A program made the position numbers and the translations under genes. From positions 101,611,505 to 101,675,504 of the forward strand of contig OY804575.1 of NCBI GenBank assembly GCA_963680875.1: 64,000 nt of DNA. The letters are read 5' to 3'. Of this stretch, positions 55,257 through 64,000 are shown piece after piece. The notes below the pieces were generated by a model, which did not search any database, was not told the DNA's origin, and was given only the letters and a program-made list of their open reading frames with translations. The DNA comes from Bathymodiolus brooksi (lineage: Eukaryota; Mollusca; Bivalvia; Mytilida; Modiolidae). The first letter of the stretch is position 1; each line of letters begins with the position of its first letter.

Positions 55257-57422
55257 CTAGCACCATAATTCAATACTATTCAAGTCTTCCTGGACTTTGG
55301 TTTGTATATCTGAAATATTTTTCCCAGAAAAGTGTATTGTAGAATCATCAGCATACATATCAGTGTTGCAATTTGAAATACTTAAAGGCAGATCATTTAT
55401 ATATAAAATAAACAATAATGGGCCGAGTATTGAGCCTTGAGGTACTCCATATTTTACAGGACATTTATCAGAAAGAGCATTTCCGATTTGTACTTGTTGT
55501 GTTCTATTTGTCATATAAGAATTAAAAAGAGCTAAAGCTTTTTTATTGAAACCATATATTTCAAGCTTTTTAGCCATGATATCATGGTCAACAACATCAA
55601 AAGCCTTTTTTAGATCTAAGAGTATAACTACATTGACATTTCCATTATTCATTTCCTCTATCCATTTATCTATGATGTTGATTAAAGCAGTTTGACAGGA
55701 ATGATTTGATCTAAAACCAGATTGGGCATCATGTAGAAGATTGTATTTTGCCAAGTACTGATACATATGTCTTGAGATATGTTTTTCCATTAGTTTTGAT
55801 ATAACAGGTAGTACGGATATAGGTCTGTAATTTGTAGGGAGATATTTTCCCCCTGACTTAAAAATTGGAGACACTTTTGCATTTTTTAATATGTTTGGAT
55901 AAATACCGCTGGCTATTATTCTGTTAAATATATAAGTTAAGGGAGATGCAATAAATGGGGCACTGACTTTCAGAATCATAGGTCCAATGTTATCAGTTCC
56001 AGTTGATTTGTTTATGTCGAGATGTAAAAGATCTTGTAGTAATTCATTCATCTTCACTGGGGGTATAGCAAATTGTGTATTTTGAGATATTTTATTATTA
56101 ACGAAGTTAAGTAGTTTACTAAGATTAGTGAAAGTTGACATATTTTCACTTCTAAGATTTTCAACACAAGAAGTAAAAAACTTGTTAAAGGTATTTGCTA
56201 TATCTATTGAGTTATCAACTTTTAGATCATTTTCTGTAACAAGCCTGTGGGGTCTGATATGGTTTGATGGGTTTAGGCTGTGTATACATTTCCATATTAT
56301 TTTGGGGTCTTTGGATTCTTTTAACATGTTATTGTAGAAATTTTGTTTAGCTTCATCTAATGTTTGCTTTGTTCTATTTCTCCAGAATTTATATTCAGCC
56401 CACATATCAAGCTTTTTAAATTTATCTCTCATTTTTCTGGCATACTGAACTTCTGTATTATACCATTCAGGTTGTTTATCTCTTTTAACTCTTTTTGTTA
56501 TAATTGGTGCATGTTTATTTAGTATTTCATTAAATAAATTGTACCAGATTTTTAAAGCATCATTCGGGTCTTCTACATATTCAACTTTTTTAAATGGAGC
56601 ATATGATAAATCTCTTAAAAACTCACTTTCAACAAATTTTTTATAATTTCTATAGACTATAGAAATATGTGTGTCTTTCTTCACACTAATTTGCTCACTT
56701 CTAGTCATACATACTGGATAATGATCACTAACAGAGTATTGGACCACATGTGATTCTTGAATTTTTTTTAAATTGGTGATATAAATATGATCTATTAATA
56801 TTTTTGATTCTTTTGTCACTCTAGTTGGTTCATTTACTATTTGTTTAAGATTGTAAGTTTCAAGAATAGACAACCATTTTTGTGATGGTTTACAGGGGGG
56901 CAAAAAATTCATGTTAAAATCACCTGTTAAAATAATATCAGAATTGAACGAAATTGCATTGTTTAGTTCAAACTCAAATTTGTCAATCCATTCAACTAGT
57001 TCACTAGGTTTCCTATAGACAAAACATAGTAGAAAGCATCTTTTATGACATGGCTTAATTTCAAACCACATTGTTTCTATATTACTCCTTTCAAGATCTA
57101 GTTTTCTTTTATATTCTAAATTTTCTGATATGTATGCTAACCAGCCTCCACCACAATTTTCTGTTCTATCCTTTCTCTCCTGTACAAACCCATTAATATT
57201 CAGAGAGTCATTTGAAATATTCTGATGAAAAAAAGTTTCACAAAAGCCAATAATATCAGGAGGGTATTTAGATTGCAATAAATTGTTTTTTGTTTCATCA
57301 AACTTACTTTTCATTCTATTTACATTGAATATATCCATAGTATCCATATTATCATTAATTAGTAGGAGCTCATATAAACAAGTCTTATCAGTTCGACAAT
57401 CAATACACCAAAGTGATACCAT
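55257..57422 (-). CDS. LINE endonuclease-reverse transcriptase, 721 aa
   Basis: Residues about 50-245 form an apurinic-type endonuclease: DIIGFCETF, a GGG loop, LTGDFNMNF, LIDHIYIT and the terminal SDHYPV. Together these nick the target DNA. Residues about 440-720 are the RT: KSTGTDNIGP, NYRPISVLPV, SGFRSNHSCQTAL, LDLKKAFDVVDH, GVPQGSILGPLLF and the catalytic YADD at 690-693. The frame stops after IELWC, where the protein normally continues (see 54559-55020). The first ATG lies exactly at the SINE-LINE junction, so the natural N-terminus may be lost. RT and endonuclease cores look intact. Confidence 0.85.
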   Translation of the reverse strand: MVSLWCIDCRTDKTCLYELLLINDNMDTMDIFNVNRMKSKFDETKNNLLQSKYPPDIIGFCETFFHQNISNDSLNINGFVQERKDRTENCGGGWLAYISENLEYKRKLDLERSNIETMWFEIKPCHKRCFLLCFVYRKPSELVEWIDKFEFELNNAISFNSDIILTGDFNMNFLPPCKPSQKWLSILETYNLKQIVNEPTRVTKESKILIDHIYITNLKKIQESHVVQYSVSDHYPVCMTRSEQISVKKDTHISIVYRNYKKFVESEFLRDLSYAPFKKVEYVEDPNDALKIWYNLFNEILNKHAPIITKRVKRDKQPEWYNTEVQYARKMRDKFKKLDMWAEYKFWRNRTKQTLDEAKQNFYNNMLKESKDPKIIWKCIHSLNPSNHIRPHRLVTENDLKVDNSIDIANTFNKFFTSCVENLRSENMSTFTNLSKLLNFVNNKISQNTQFAIPPVKMNELLQDLLHLDINKSTGTDNIGPMILKVSAPFIASPLTYIFNRIIASGIYPNILKNAKVSPIFKSGGKYLPTNYRPISVLPVISKLMEKHISRHMYQYLAKYNLLHDAQSGFRSNHSCQTALINIIDKWIEEMNNGNVNVVILLDLKKAFDVVDHDIMAKKLEIYGFNKKALALFNSYMTNRTQQVQIGNALSDKCPVKYGVPQGSILGPLLFILYINDLPLSISNCNTDMYADDSTIHFSGKNISDIQTKVQEDLNSIELWC

Positions 57423-57684
57423 GGCAAGAACAAGTTACATTCAATGAGATGATTATGTCCACTTTGTACTAAACCAACGTGTTTTAGTTGCATTTTTATA
57501 CTGCTAACTCACTGAAATAACAGTCTGCAGATTGACATGTCCATCCAAATTATCCTGATTCTGAGCCAACCAGTCTCAATTTCTCTTAATCTTTAATGCT
57601 GCCTAGTATGAGGTGTTAACTAAAGAAAATGGATGTTATGCAATGATATGCAATTAATTTTTCAGCCTAATTATCTCAATGCTT

Positions 57685-57775
57685 AATAGGGTTATAGTTG
57701 TGGTGTTCAATAATATTTTAGTTATATTGGGCAGTCAGTTTTATTGGTGGAGGAAACCGGAGGATTCGTGTACGT
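57685..57775 (-). mobile_element. Truncated SINE (TTTAACGCC family)
   Basis: Contains GTTATAGTTGTGGTGTTCAA, CAGTTTTATTGGTGGAGG and AAACCGGAGGATTC. Copy 1 has only the first part at the corresponding place (28820). Confidence 0.5.
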
Positions 57776-58400
57776 TTCAGAAAATATATGGTCTTTGAAA
57801 GGTTTAACTTAGGATAAAATAGCCTGGTAGGCTCGACAAAACACAAATTTAGTAGAAAATGTTAAAGAAACAAGATATGATTCTAATCTAACGATTATGA
57901 AGTCTCCCAAACCGGCCACTGACAACCGGGTTTAAAAAATTAATTAAAAGCTACCTTTGAAATCGAATAATGTTGAATTTTTGTGGTATTGTGGTGGCCA
58001 TTTTGAAAATGGCGACCGGTAGACATTTTTCGATGTCATGAATCAATTCGGGACATCATAATCTACCCACATATGAAATGGCGTTGAAATCGGACAATGT
58101 TGAATTTGTGCGGTATTGTGGTAGCCATTTTGAAAATGGCGACCGGTAGACATTTTTCGATGTCATGAATCAATTCGGGACATCATAATCTACCCACATA
58201 TGAAATGGCGTTGAAATCGGACAATGTTGAATTTGTGCGGTATTGTGGTGGCCATTTTGAAAATGTCGACTGGTAGAAATTTTTCAATATCGGGAATCAA
58301 TTCGGGACATCATTATCTACCCACATATAAAATTTTGATGATATCGGACAATGTTGAATTTTTACCGCCCATTTTTTATGCCATGTTTTGGCAGCCATTT
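57776..58400 (+). repeat. ~125-bp tandem repeat, three copies, plus flank
   Basis: Same unit as 28836-29060 with three to four copies (near 57990, 58115, 58240). GACCGGTAGACATTTTTCG marks successive copies. Non-coding. Confidence 0.7.
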
Positions 58401-58734
58401 TGAAAATGGCAGACATCTCTAAAATTTTGAAAATGCAGAATTGCTCCTCTAATGGTGGTGACCTATCCCTATGTCAAATTTTATGTCTCTATCATTATCC
58501 ATTTAGAAGTTATCAACATTAATGTACGAAATTTCAACTTTCCCATAGGATTCTATAGTAACCCCTCAAAATATGACTTTGACCCCCTTTACCACAAAGC
58601 TGAAAACTTTAGGACCATCTAGAAACATATATCTATAACTCCACCAAGTTTCATGAAATTCTGTCCTCTAGTTCCTGAGATCTGCCGTGGACAAGTTCAT
58701 GTGCCACGGAAAGAAAGAAAGAGGAGGAGGAGGA

Positions 58735-58770
<36 letters not shown>

Positions 58771-58870
58771 GAAACGGAGCAAAAACAATAAGTCTCCAAA
58801 CGTTGTTTGGGAGACTTAATTAACTAGTATTACTGTGAGCACAGCTCACTAAGATATACCCCCTGCTCCC
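58401..58870 (+). repeat. Bivalve repeat with (AAT)n microsatellite
   Basis: Matches 29080-29400 and then carries a (GGA)n and (AAT)n run at 58722-58770 that copy 1 lacks. Non-coding. Confidence 0.6.
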
Positions 58871-58914
58871 AACATCTGTCCAACCTATTTCCATAACCAA
58901 AACATTACTGATTG

Positions 58915-59665
58915 TTCCGACCAAAAATGAAAGGGACCCTCCTCTCTTCACCGGTAAGCTGCTGATAAAATTTCAAAACATTCTGAGAAACACTACTCAA
59001 GTTATCATACGACATAGGGTAACAATCCTATTTTCTGTCATATCAAGTCCAATAACTCTGGAACGGCAAAAGTGAAAATCATCAAAAATGAAAGGGATCC
59101 TCCTCTCTTCACCGGTAAGCTGCTGATAAAATTTCAAAACATTGTGAGAAACACTACTCAAGTTATTATACGACATAGGGTAAAAATCCTATTTTCCGTC
59201 ATATCAAGTCCAATAACTCTGGAACGGCAAAAGTGAAAATCGTCAAAAACGAAAGGGATCCTCCTCTCTTCACTGGTAATTAGCTGCTGATAAAATTTCA
59301 AAACATTCTGAGAAATATTACTCAAGTTATCATACGACATAGGGTAAAAATCCTATTTTCCGTCATATCAAGTCCAATAACTCTGGAATGGCAAAAGTGA
59401 AAATCGTCAAAAATGAAAGGGATCCTCCTCTCTTCACCAGTAAGCTGCTGATAAAATTTCAAAACATTCTGAGAAGCACTACTCAAGTTATCATACGACA
59501 TAGAGTAAACATCCTATTTTCCATCATATCAAGTCCAATAACTCTGGAACAGCAAATGTGAAAATCATCAAAAATGAAAGGGATCCTCCTCTCTTCACCA
59601 GTAAACAGCTGATAAAATTTTAATAGATTCTAAGAAACACAACTCAAGTTATCGTACGACATAAT
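58915..59665 (+). repeat. ~162-bp tandem repeat, five copies
   Basis: Units begin at 58921, 59083, 59243, 59408 and 59569 with AAATGAAAGGGA(T/C)CCTCC. Copy 1 has two such units. Non-coding. Confidence 0.8.
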
Positions 59666-59970
59666 ATTTGTCTACAGACGGACGGACATGGTGAAACCAG
59701 TATACTCCTCCCCACAACGTCGTTGTGGGGGGGGGGGGATAATTAGTGGTTTTACACCTATAGTGTAACTACCAGACTTAATAGAGCAGAAAATCCAGGA
59801 CATATATAAAGAACTGATCAGTGAAATGCTTGGCTTTTGTTATGTGTCCTGAAACCCTATCACTAAGTTGGGTCTGTTACACTCAGCCAGCACTCATCAA
59901 AAAACAAATTACAAAAAAGAAAAGAAAAACAATTTACCAGTACAGAAACAAGGTACATGTATTATAAAAA

Positions 59971-62104
59971 CTAGAGGCTCAGGTGAGCCTGTATCGCTCA
60001 CCTGACATAAATAAGTCCTCTTAAGAATGTCTGCATGCTGAATACATCCAAGTTACTATTCAAATCCCATACTGCCATAGGGTTCTATGTTAAAACTATG
60101 TCTGCTCATGGCAGCCATCTTGGATGGAGGTCGTGGTCACCGGACACAATTTTGAAAGTATACTACCCAAGGACCATCCATGCCATGTTTGCTTTAAATT
60201 GGCTGACTGGTTTCAGAAGAGAAGACTTTTAAACAATTTTCCCATAGGGTCCTATGTTAAAACTATGTCTGCTGACGGCGGCCATTTTGAACCGAGATCG
60301 GGATCACTGAACACAATTTTGGAAGTTGACCACCTAAGGACCATCGATGACATGTTTGCTATATTGGCTTACTAGTTTCAGAGGAGAAGATTTTAAAACA
60401 TTTTTTCCCATAGGGCCCTATGTTAAAACTACAGTATGTCTGCTGAAGGTGGTCATCTTGGATGGAGGTCAGGGTCACTGGACACAATTTTGAAAATTGA
60501 CCACTTAAGGACCATCCATGCCATGTTTGCTTTAAATTGGCTTACTGGTTTCAGAGAAGAAGATTTTTAAATATATTTCCCATAGGGTCCTATGTTAAAA
60601 CTATGTTCGCTGATGGTTGCCATCTTGGATGGAGGTCGGGGTCACAGGACATAATTTTGAAAGTTGACCACCTAAGGACCATTCATCCCATGTTTGCTTT
60701 AAACTGACTTACTGGTTTCAGAGGAGAAGACTTTTAAACATTTTTTCCATAGGGTCCTATGTTAAAATTAAGTCGAGTCATGGTGGCCATCTTGAATTTC
60801 CGATCAGCAAACGATTCACAAGTTTAGTACAGGACCACCCAATGATCATTCCTGCAAAGCCACAATTCAATTGGCTTAGTGGTTTCTAACAAGAAGATTT
60901 TTAAAATTTCGACCAATCAGAACACATTATAGGCCCTGGCAGCCATGTTGGATTTCCGATCAGCACCAAAAACACAAATCTTGTATATGACCATCCAATG
61001 AACATTTCTGCCAAGCTTGGTTCAAATCTGTTTTGTGGTTTCAGAAAAATAGATGAAAATGTGAAATTCCCATAGGGTCCAATGTTAAACTAAGTCGAGT
61101 CATGGTGGCCATCTTGAATTTCCGATTGGCAAACGATTCACAAGTTTAGTACAGGACCACCCAATGATCATTCCTGCAAAGTCACAATTCAATTGGCTTA
61201 GTGGTTTCTAACAAGAAGATTTTTTTAAATTTCGACCAATCAGAACACATTATGGGCCCTGGCAGCCATGTTGGATTTCCGATCAGCGCCAAAAACAAAA
61301 ATCTTGTATATGACCATCCAATGAACATTTCTGCCAAGTTTGATTCAAATCTGTTTTGTGGTTTCAGAAAAAAAGATGAAAATGTGAAATTCCCATAGGG
61401 TCCTATGTTAAACTAAGTCGAGTCATGGCGGCCATCTTGAATTTCCGATCGGCAAACGATTCACAAGTTTAGTACAGGACCACCCAATGATCATTCCTGC
61501 AAAGTCACAATTCAATTGGCTTAGTGGTTTCAAACAAGAAGATTTTTAAAATTTCGACCAATCAGAACACATTATGGGCCCTGGCAGCCATGTTGGATTT
61601 CCGATCAGCACCAAAAACACAAATCTTGTATATGACCATCCAATGAACATTTCTGCCAAGTTTGGTTCAAATCTGTTTTGTGGTTTCAGAAAAAAAGATG
61701 AAAATGTGAAATTCCCATAGGGTCCAATGTTAAACTAAGTCGAGTCATGGCGGCCATCTTGAATTTCCGATCGGCAAACGATTCACAAGTTTAGTACAGG
61801 ACCACCCAATGATCATTCCTGCAAAGTCACAATTCAATTGACTTAGTGGTTTCTGACAAGAAGATTTTTAAAATTTCAGCCATTGAGAACACATTATGGA
61901 CCCTGGCAGCCATGTTGGATTTCAAATCAGCACCAAAAACACAAATCTGGTAGAGGACCATCCAGTGAACATTTCTGGCAAGTTTGGCTGATTTCTGTTC
62001 AGCGGTTTCAGAGAAGAAGATTTAAATGTGAAAAGCTAACGGACAGACGGACGACGGACGCTTACCCATGACAAAAGCTCATATGGCCTATGGCCAGGTG
62101 AGCT
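59971..62104 (+). mobile_element. 2.1-kb ACTAGAGGCTC repeat element, empty in copy 1
   Basis: Starts CTAGAGGCTCAGGTGAGCCT and ends with GCCTATGGCCAGGTGAGCT. The interior is a set of diverged tandem units marked by CCCATAGGGTCCTATGTTAA and GGCGGCCATCTTG: about four of 160-180 bp, then three of about 320 bp. These are among the most common bivalve repeats. A run of A residues is duplicated on both sides; the matching site at 30056-30064 is uninterrupted. No coding region was found. Confidence 0.8.
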
Positions 62105-62544
62105 AAAAATATCAACATGGGCACTTTATATATTAAACATGAAAACAACAATAATATTACGTGATATTTATTAATTAACCATAAAATATGTGTTTTTTTA
62201 TCCTTGCACTTCAAAAAGTTCAACATTTTAATAAATTCACAACATTAACGGGTTTGCATTTTTTAGCATGAACAATGATTTTTCAATGACTTTCTGGTTT
62301 CATTACATTTACACTTGAGATAAAACAATTTCATTTTGTTTATTTTCTTTCGCTTCCTTTCCATTTCGTCTCATCAGACGACAGTGAGAGTGTGTTTCAA
62401 TTTTATCGTTGTTCAATACATATGTAAAATCTAGAGAGAATCCAGAAAACCAATATTGGCCAGATCAAAGTCGGCTAATATGACAATACGGCTATCTGTG
62501 TAAATATAACAGTACCGGTAGTTAATTAATAAATTAACATATTT

Positions 62545-62700
62545 AGGGTTATAGTTCTAGTGTTTAACACCACTTTCAACAACATTTCAGTTATATCGTG
62601 GCGGTCAGTTTTATTGGTGGATGAAACCTGAGTATCCCGGAAAAAACCCACAGATCTGCCACAAGTCATTTGACAAACTTTATCACATAAGGCTTATCAG
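62545..62700 (-). mobile_element. SINE (TTTAACGCC family), duplicate
   Basis: Counterpart of 30481-30625, with GTGTTTAACACCACTTTCAA and AGTATCCCGGAAAAAACC. Part of the duplicated block. Confidence 0.6.
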
Positions 62701-62739
62701 ACATATTTATATAATTGAAATTCCACATCAAAGTATAAC

Positions 62740-63085
62740 AAGTTCAACCGAAATCTCGACTTTAATAGTCATAGTTCAACCAAAATCTCAACTTTAATAC
62801 TCATAGTTGAACCAAAATCTCAACTTTGACAGTCATAATCCAACCAAAATCTCAACTTTAACAGTCATTGTTAATCTAAAATCTCAACTTTAATAGTCAT
62901 AGTTCAACCAAAATCTCAACTTTAATAGTCATAGTTCAACCAAAATCTCAACTTTAACAGTCATAATCTCAACCAAAATCTCAACTTTAACAGTCATAGT
63001 TCAACCAAATTCTCAACTTTAATAGTCATAGTTCATCCAAAATCTCAACTTTAACAGTAATAGTTCAACTGAAATCTTGACTTAT
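62740..63085 (+). repeat. 32-bp minisatellite, copy 2, ~11 units
   Basis: Same unit as 30885-32185. First and last units match those of copy 1, so about 29 units are missing (or were added in copy 1). Confidence 0.9.
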
Positions 63086-63394
63086 AGACAATAGCCATTG
63101 CTGGTTTTCAAGAATATGCCTGCCTACGGGATTGTACTCTATACATGTAAATGATAAACAAAATAAAACGTCCAATGAGCTGACAAATACACAAATAGTG
63201 AATGCTCAATGTACATAATTTTCAAACTCAAGTTTGGTTTAAACTGGAGTTCATTGATTTCTGACATAACAAAATTATGAAATGTAAATAAAGGATGATA
63301 GACAAATGGCAAGAGCTCATTGTGATTTTTGCCACTGCAATACTGAAAATACATACAATGGTAACTATTCACCAATAGTAAGTACCTGGTAAAT

Positions 63395-63610
63395 TTTACC
63401 AGTAAGAAGAGTTTGAAGATACCAAATGGGTAATCAGAATCCATAAATCGAAGAACAGACAACACAATGGCCAAAAGAAAAAGGACAAAAGGACAAACAA
63501 TGATCTACAAAACACTACACAGAAAACAAAAGATCGAGCAACTAAAACCGGGGGTCAACTCGGTGGTCTGTAAGGGAAAGCAGCTTCTGCTCCACTAGCG
63601 GCACCCATAC
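63395..63610 (-). repeat. Dispersed repeat with single 35-bp unit, duplicate
   Basis: Counterpart of 32500-32690. It includes the extra GCAGCTTCTGCTCCACTAGC stretch absent in copy 1. Non-coding. Confidence 0.6.
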
Positions 63611-63888
63611 AATGTAAACCAATTTCCTCTTGACAGTATAGAAAAATGTATGTCTAAAGACTGCAATCCCTTGATAAATACTGGCCTTTTTTACTTTCTC
63701 CCCTAAAGATGACAATAAATATTTTTGATACTGACTTTATTAGGTATAAAATTATATGAGTCTTTTAAGGCGAGTTTTTAATATTTATTCTGATTACACG
63801 ATAACATGTTTCAAACATGAGAAATGATCATTATTCCATAGACTTAAACACACAATATATTTGGTATATTAGGCCATCTAAAAAAATG

Positions 63889-64000
63889 TTCTGGTTCTCA
63901 GACAATGGATTTAAAAAAAGGGCAAGGTAGGTAGGGTTTTTATTTTTTGTTTTTATTTCCAATCCAACATGGGAAGGGTTTTTATTTTCAGCAGTTTAAA
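63889..64000. mobile_element. MITE left part, cut by window end
   Basis: Repeats 32974 onward (GTTCTGGTTCTCAGACAA tip). It shows that the duplication extends to the end of the window. Confidence 0.6.

Larger units (their letters stand above)
54366..57422 (-). mobile_element. CR1/L2-like LINE, nearly full ORF2
   Basis: Minus-strand non-LTR retrotransposon of about 3.05 kb with endonuclease, RT and a 3' end of AATAAAG followed by TTTATTATTATT, a (TTA)n tail (54366-54402). The tail and RT resemble CR1/L2/Rex1-type LINEs. It is inserted in a SINE. ORF2 is interrupted only at about 55255 (stop/frameshift) and 55100, which suggests a fairly young copy. Confidence 0.8.
54320..57543 (-). mobile_element. 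SINE (CACTCACTC family) split by a LINE
   Basis: Minus-strand SINE body at 57543 to about 57423 (TTTCAGTGAGTTAGCAG, ATAAAAATGCAACTAAAAC) and tail at 54365-54320 (TTTTGGCAGTAAGCAACAAT, CACT-rich) are separated by the LINE. Copy 1 of the duplication lacks both elements. Confidence 0.65.
45823..64000 (+). repeat. Segmental duplication, copy 2, right block
   Basis: Collinear with 22179 to about 33100 and running off the window. Differences from copy 1 include a SINE at 47213, a deletion in the hAT element, an alternative 0.7-kb stretch at 49200-49875, no PIF-like MITE at 50780, a longer 35-bp array, a LINE/SINE insertion at 54078-57540, a 2.1-kb insertion at 59971 and a shorter 32-bp array. Confidence 0.85.

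Overview
The window looks like nuclear DNA of a bivalve mollusc. It is AT-rich, intron-bearing and packed with tRNA-derived SINEs, non-LTR retrotransposons, hAT/MULE-like/PIF-like DNA transposons, minisatellites and the dispersed repeats that fill bivalve genomes. Only one host gene looks intact: a caspase on the minus strand (33805-39983), with five exons whose splice phases all agree. Its 5' exon(s) were not found. A second putative host exon (20623-20790, minus) and a broken coding fragment with 13-residue repeats (40553-42147) are weaker.

Layout. 1-2177: mostly the first copy of a duplicated segment. 2178-4022: a long-TIR transposon carrying a RecQ-type helicase fragment fused to a reverse-transcriptase tail. 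4023-5908: repeat fragments. 5909-12273: a satellite array of about 35 monomers of about 185 bp. 12339-17560: a degraded 5.2-kb Polinton/adintovirus-like provirus bounded by 284-bp inverted repeats. It carries, all on the plus strand, remnants of a packaging ATPase, a pX/pVI-like core peptide, a 215-aa ORF, an integrase with chromodomain, a one-TM protein, a penton-like N-terminus, the C-terminal part of a capsid-like protein and an adenain-type protease. No DNA polymerase was found. 18561-19681: a second long-TIR helicase element. 21108-23545: a 21-bp tandem array and a broken LINE. 23722-25112: a hAT transposase pseudogene. 25113-33440: SINEs, MITEs and minisatellites. 33805-39983: caspase gene. 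40553-43876: hAT insertion, broken coding fragment, SINE and a foldback element with a PHD-like finger. 44210-64000: a second copy of the material at 742-33100.

The large-scale structure is the most striking feature. Positions 44210-45821 match 742-2411, and 45823-64000 match 22179 to about 33100, in the same order and orientation. The second copy therefore behaves like a tandem duplicate lacking about 19.8 kb, which includes the satellite, the provirus and one long-TIR element. The copies differ by precise insertions (PIF-like MITE, 2.1-kb repeat element, LINE, SINE) and by large changes in array length (35-bp array about 13 versus 68 copies; 32-bp array about 40 versus 11). If the duplication is real, a second caspase copy may lie just beyond position 64000.

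How the parts work together: the provirus genes would once have served packaging, integration, capsid formation and maturation of one mobile virus, but nearly every reading frame is now interrupted. The other elements are independent mobile DNA. All family assignments come from reading motifs by eye; no database search was possible.
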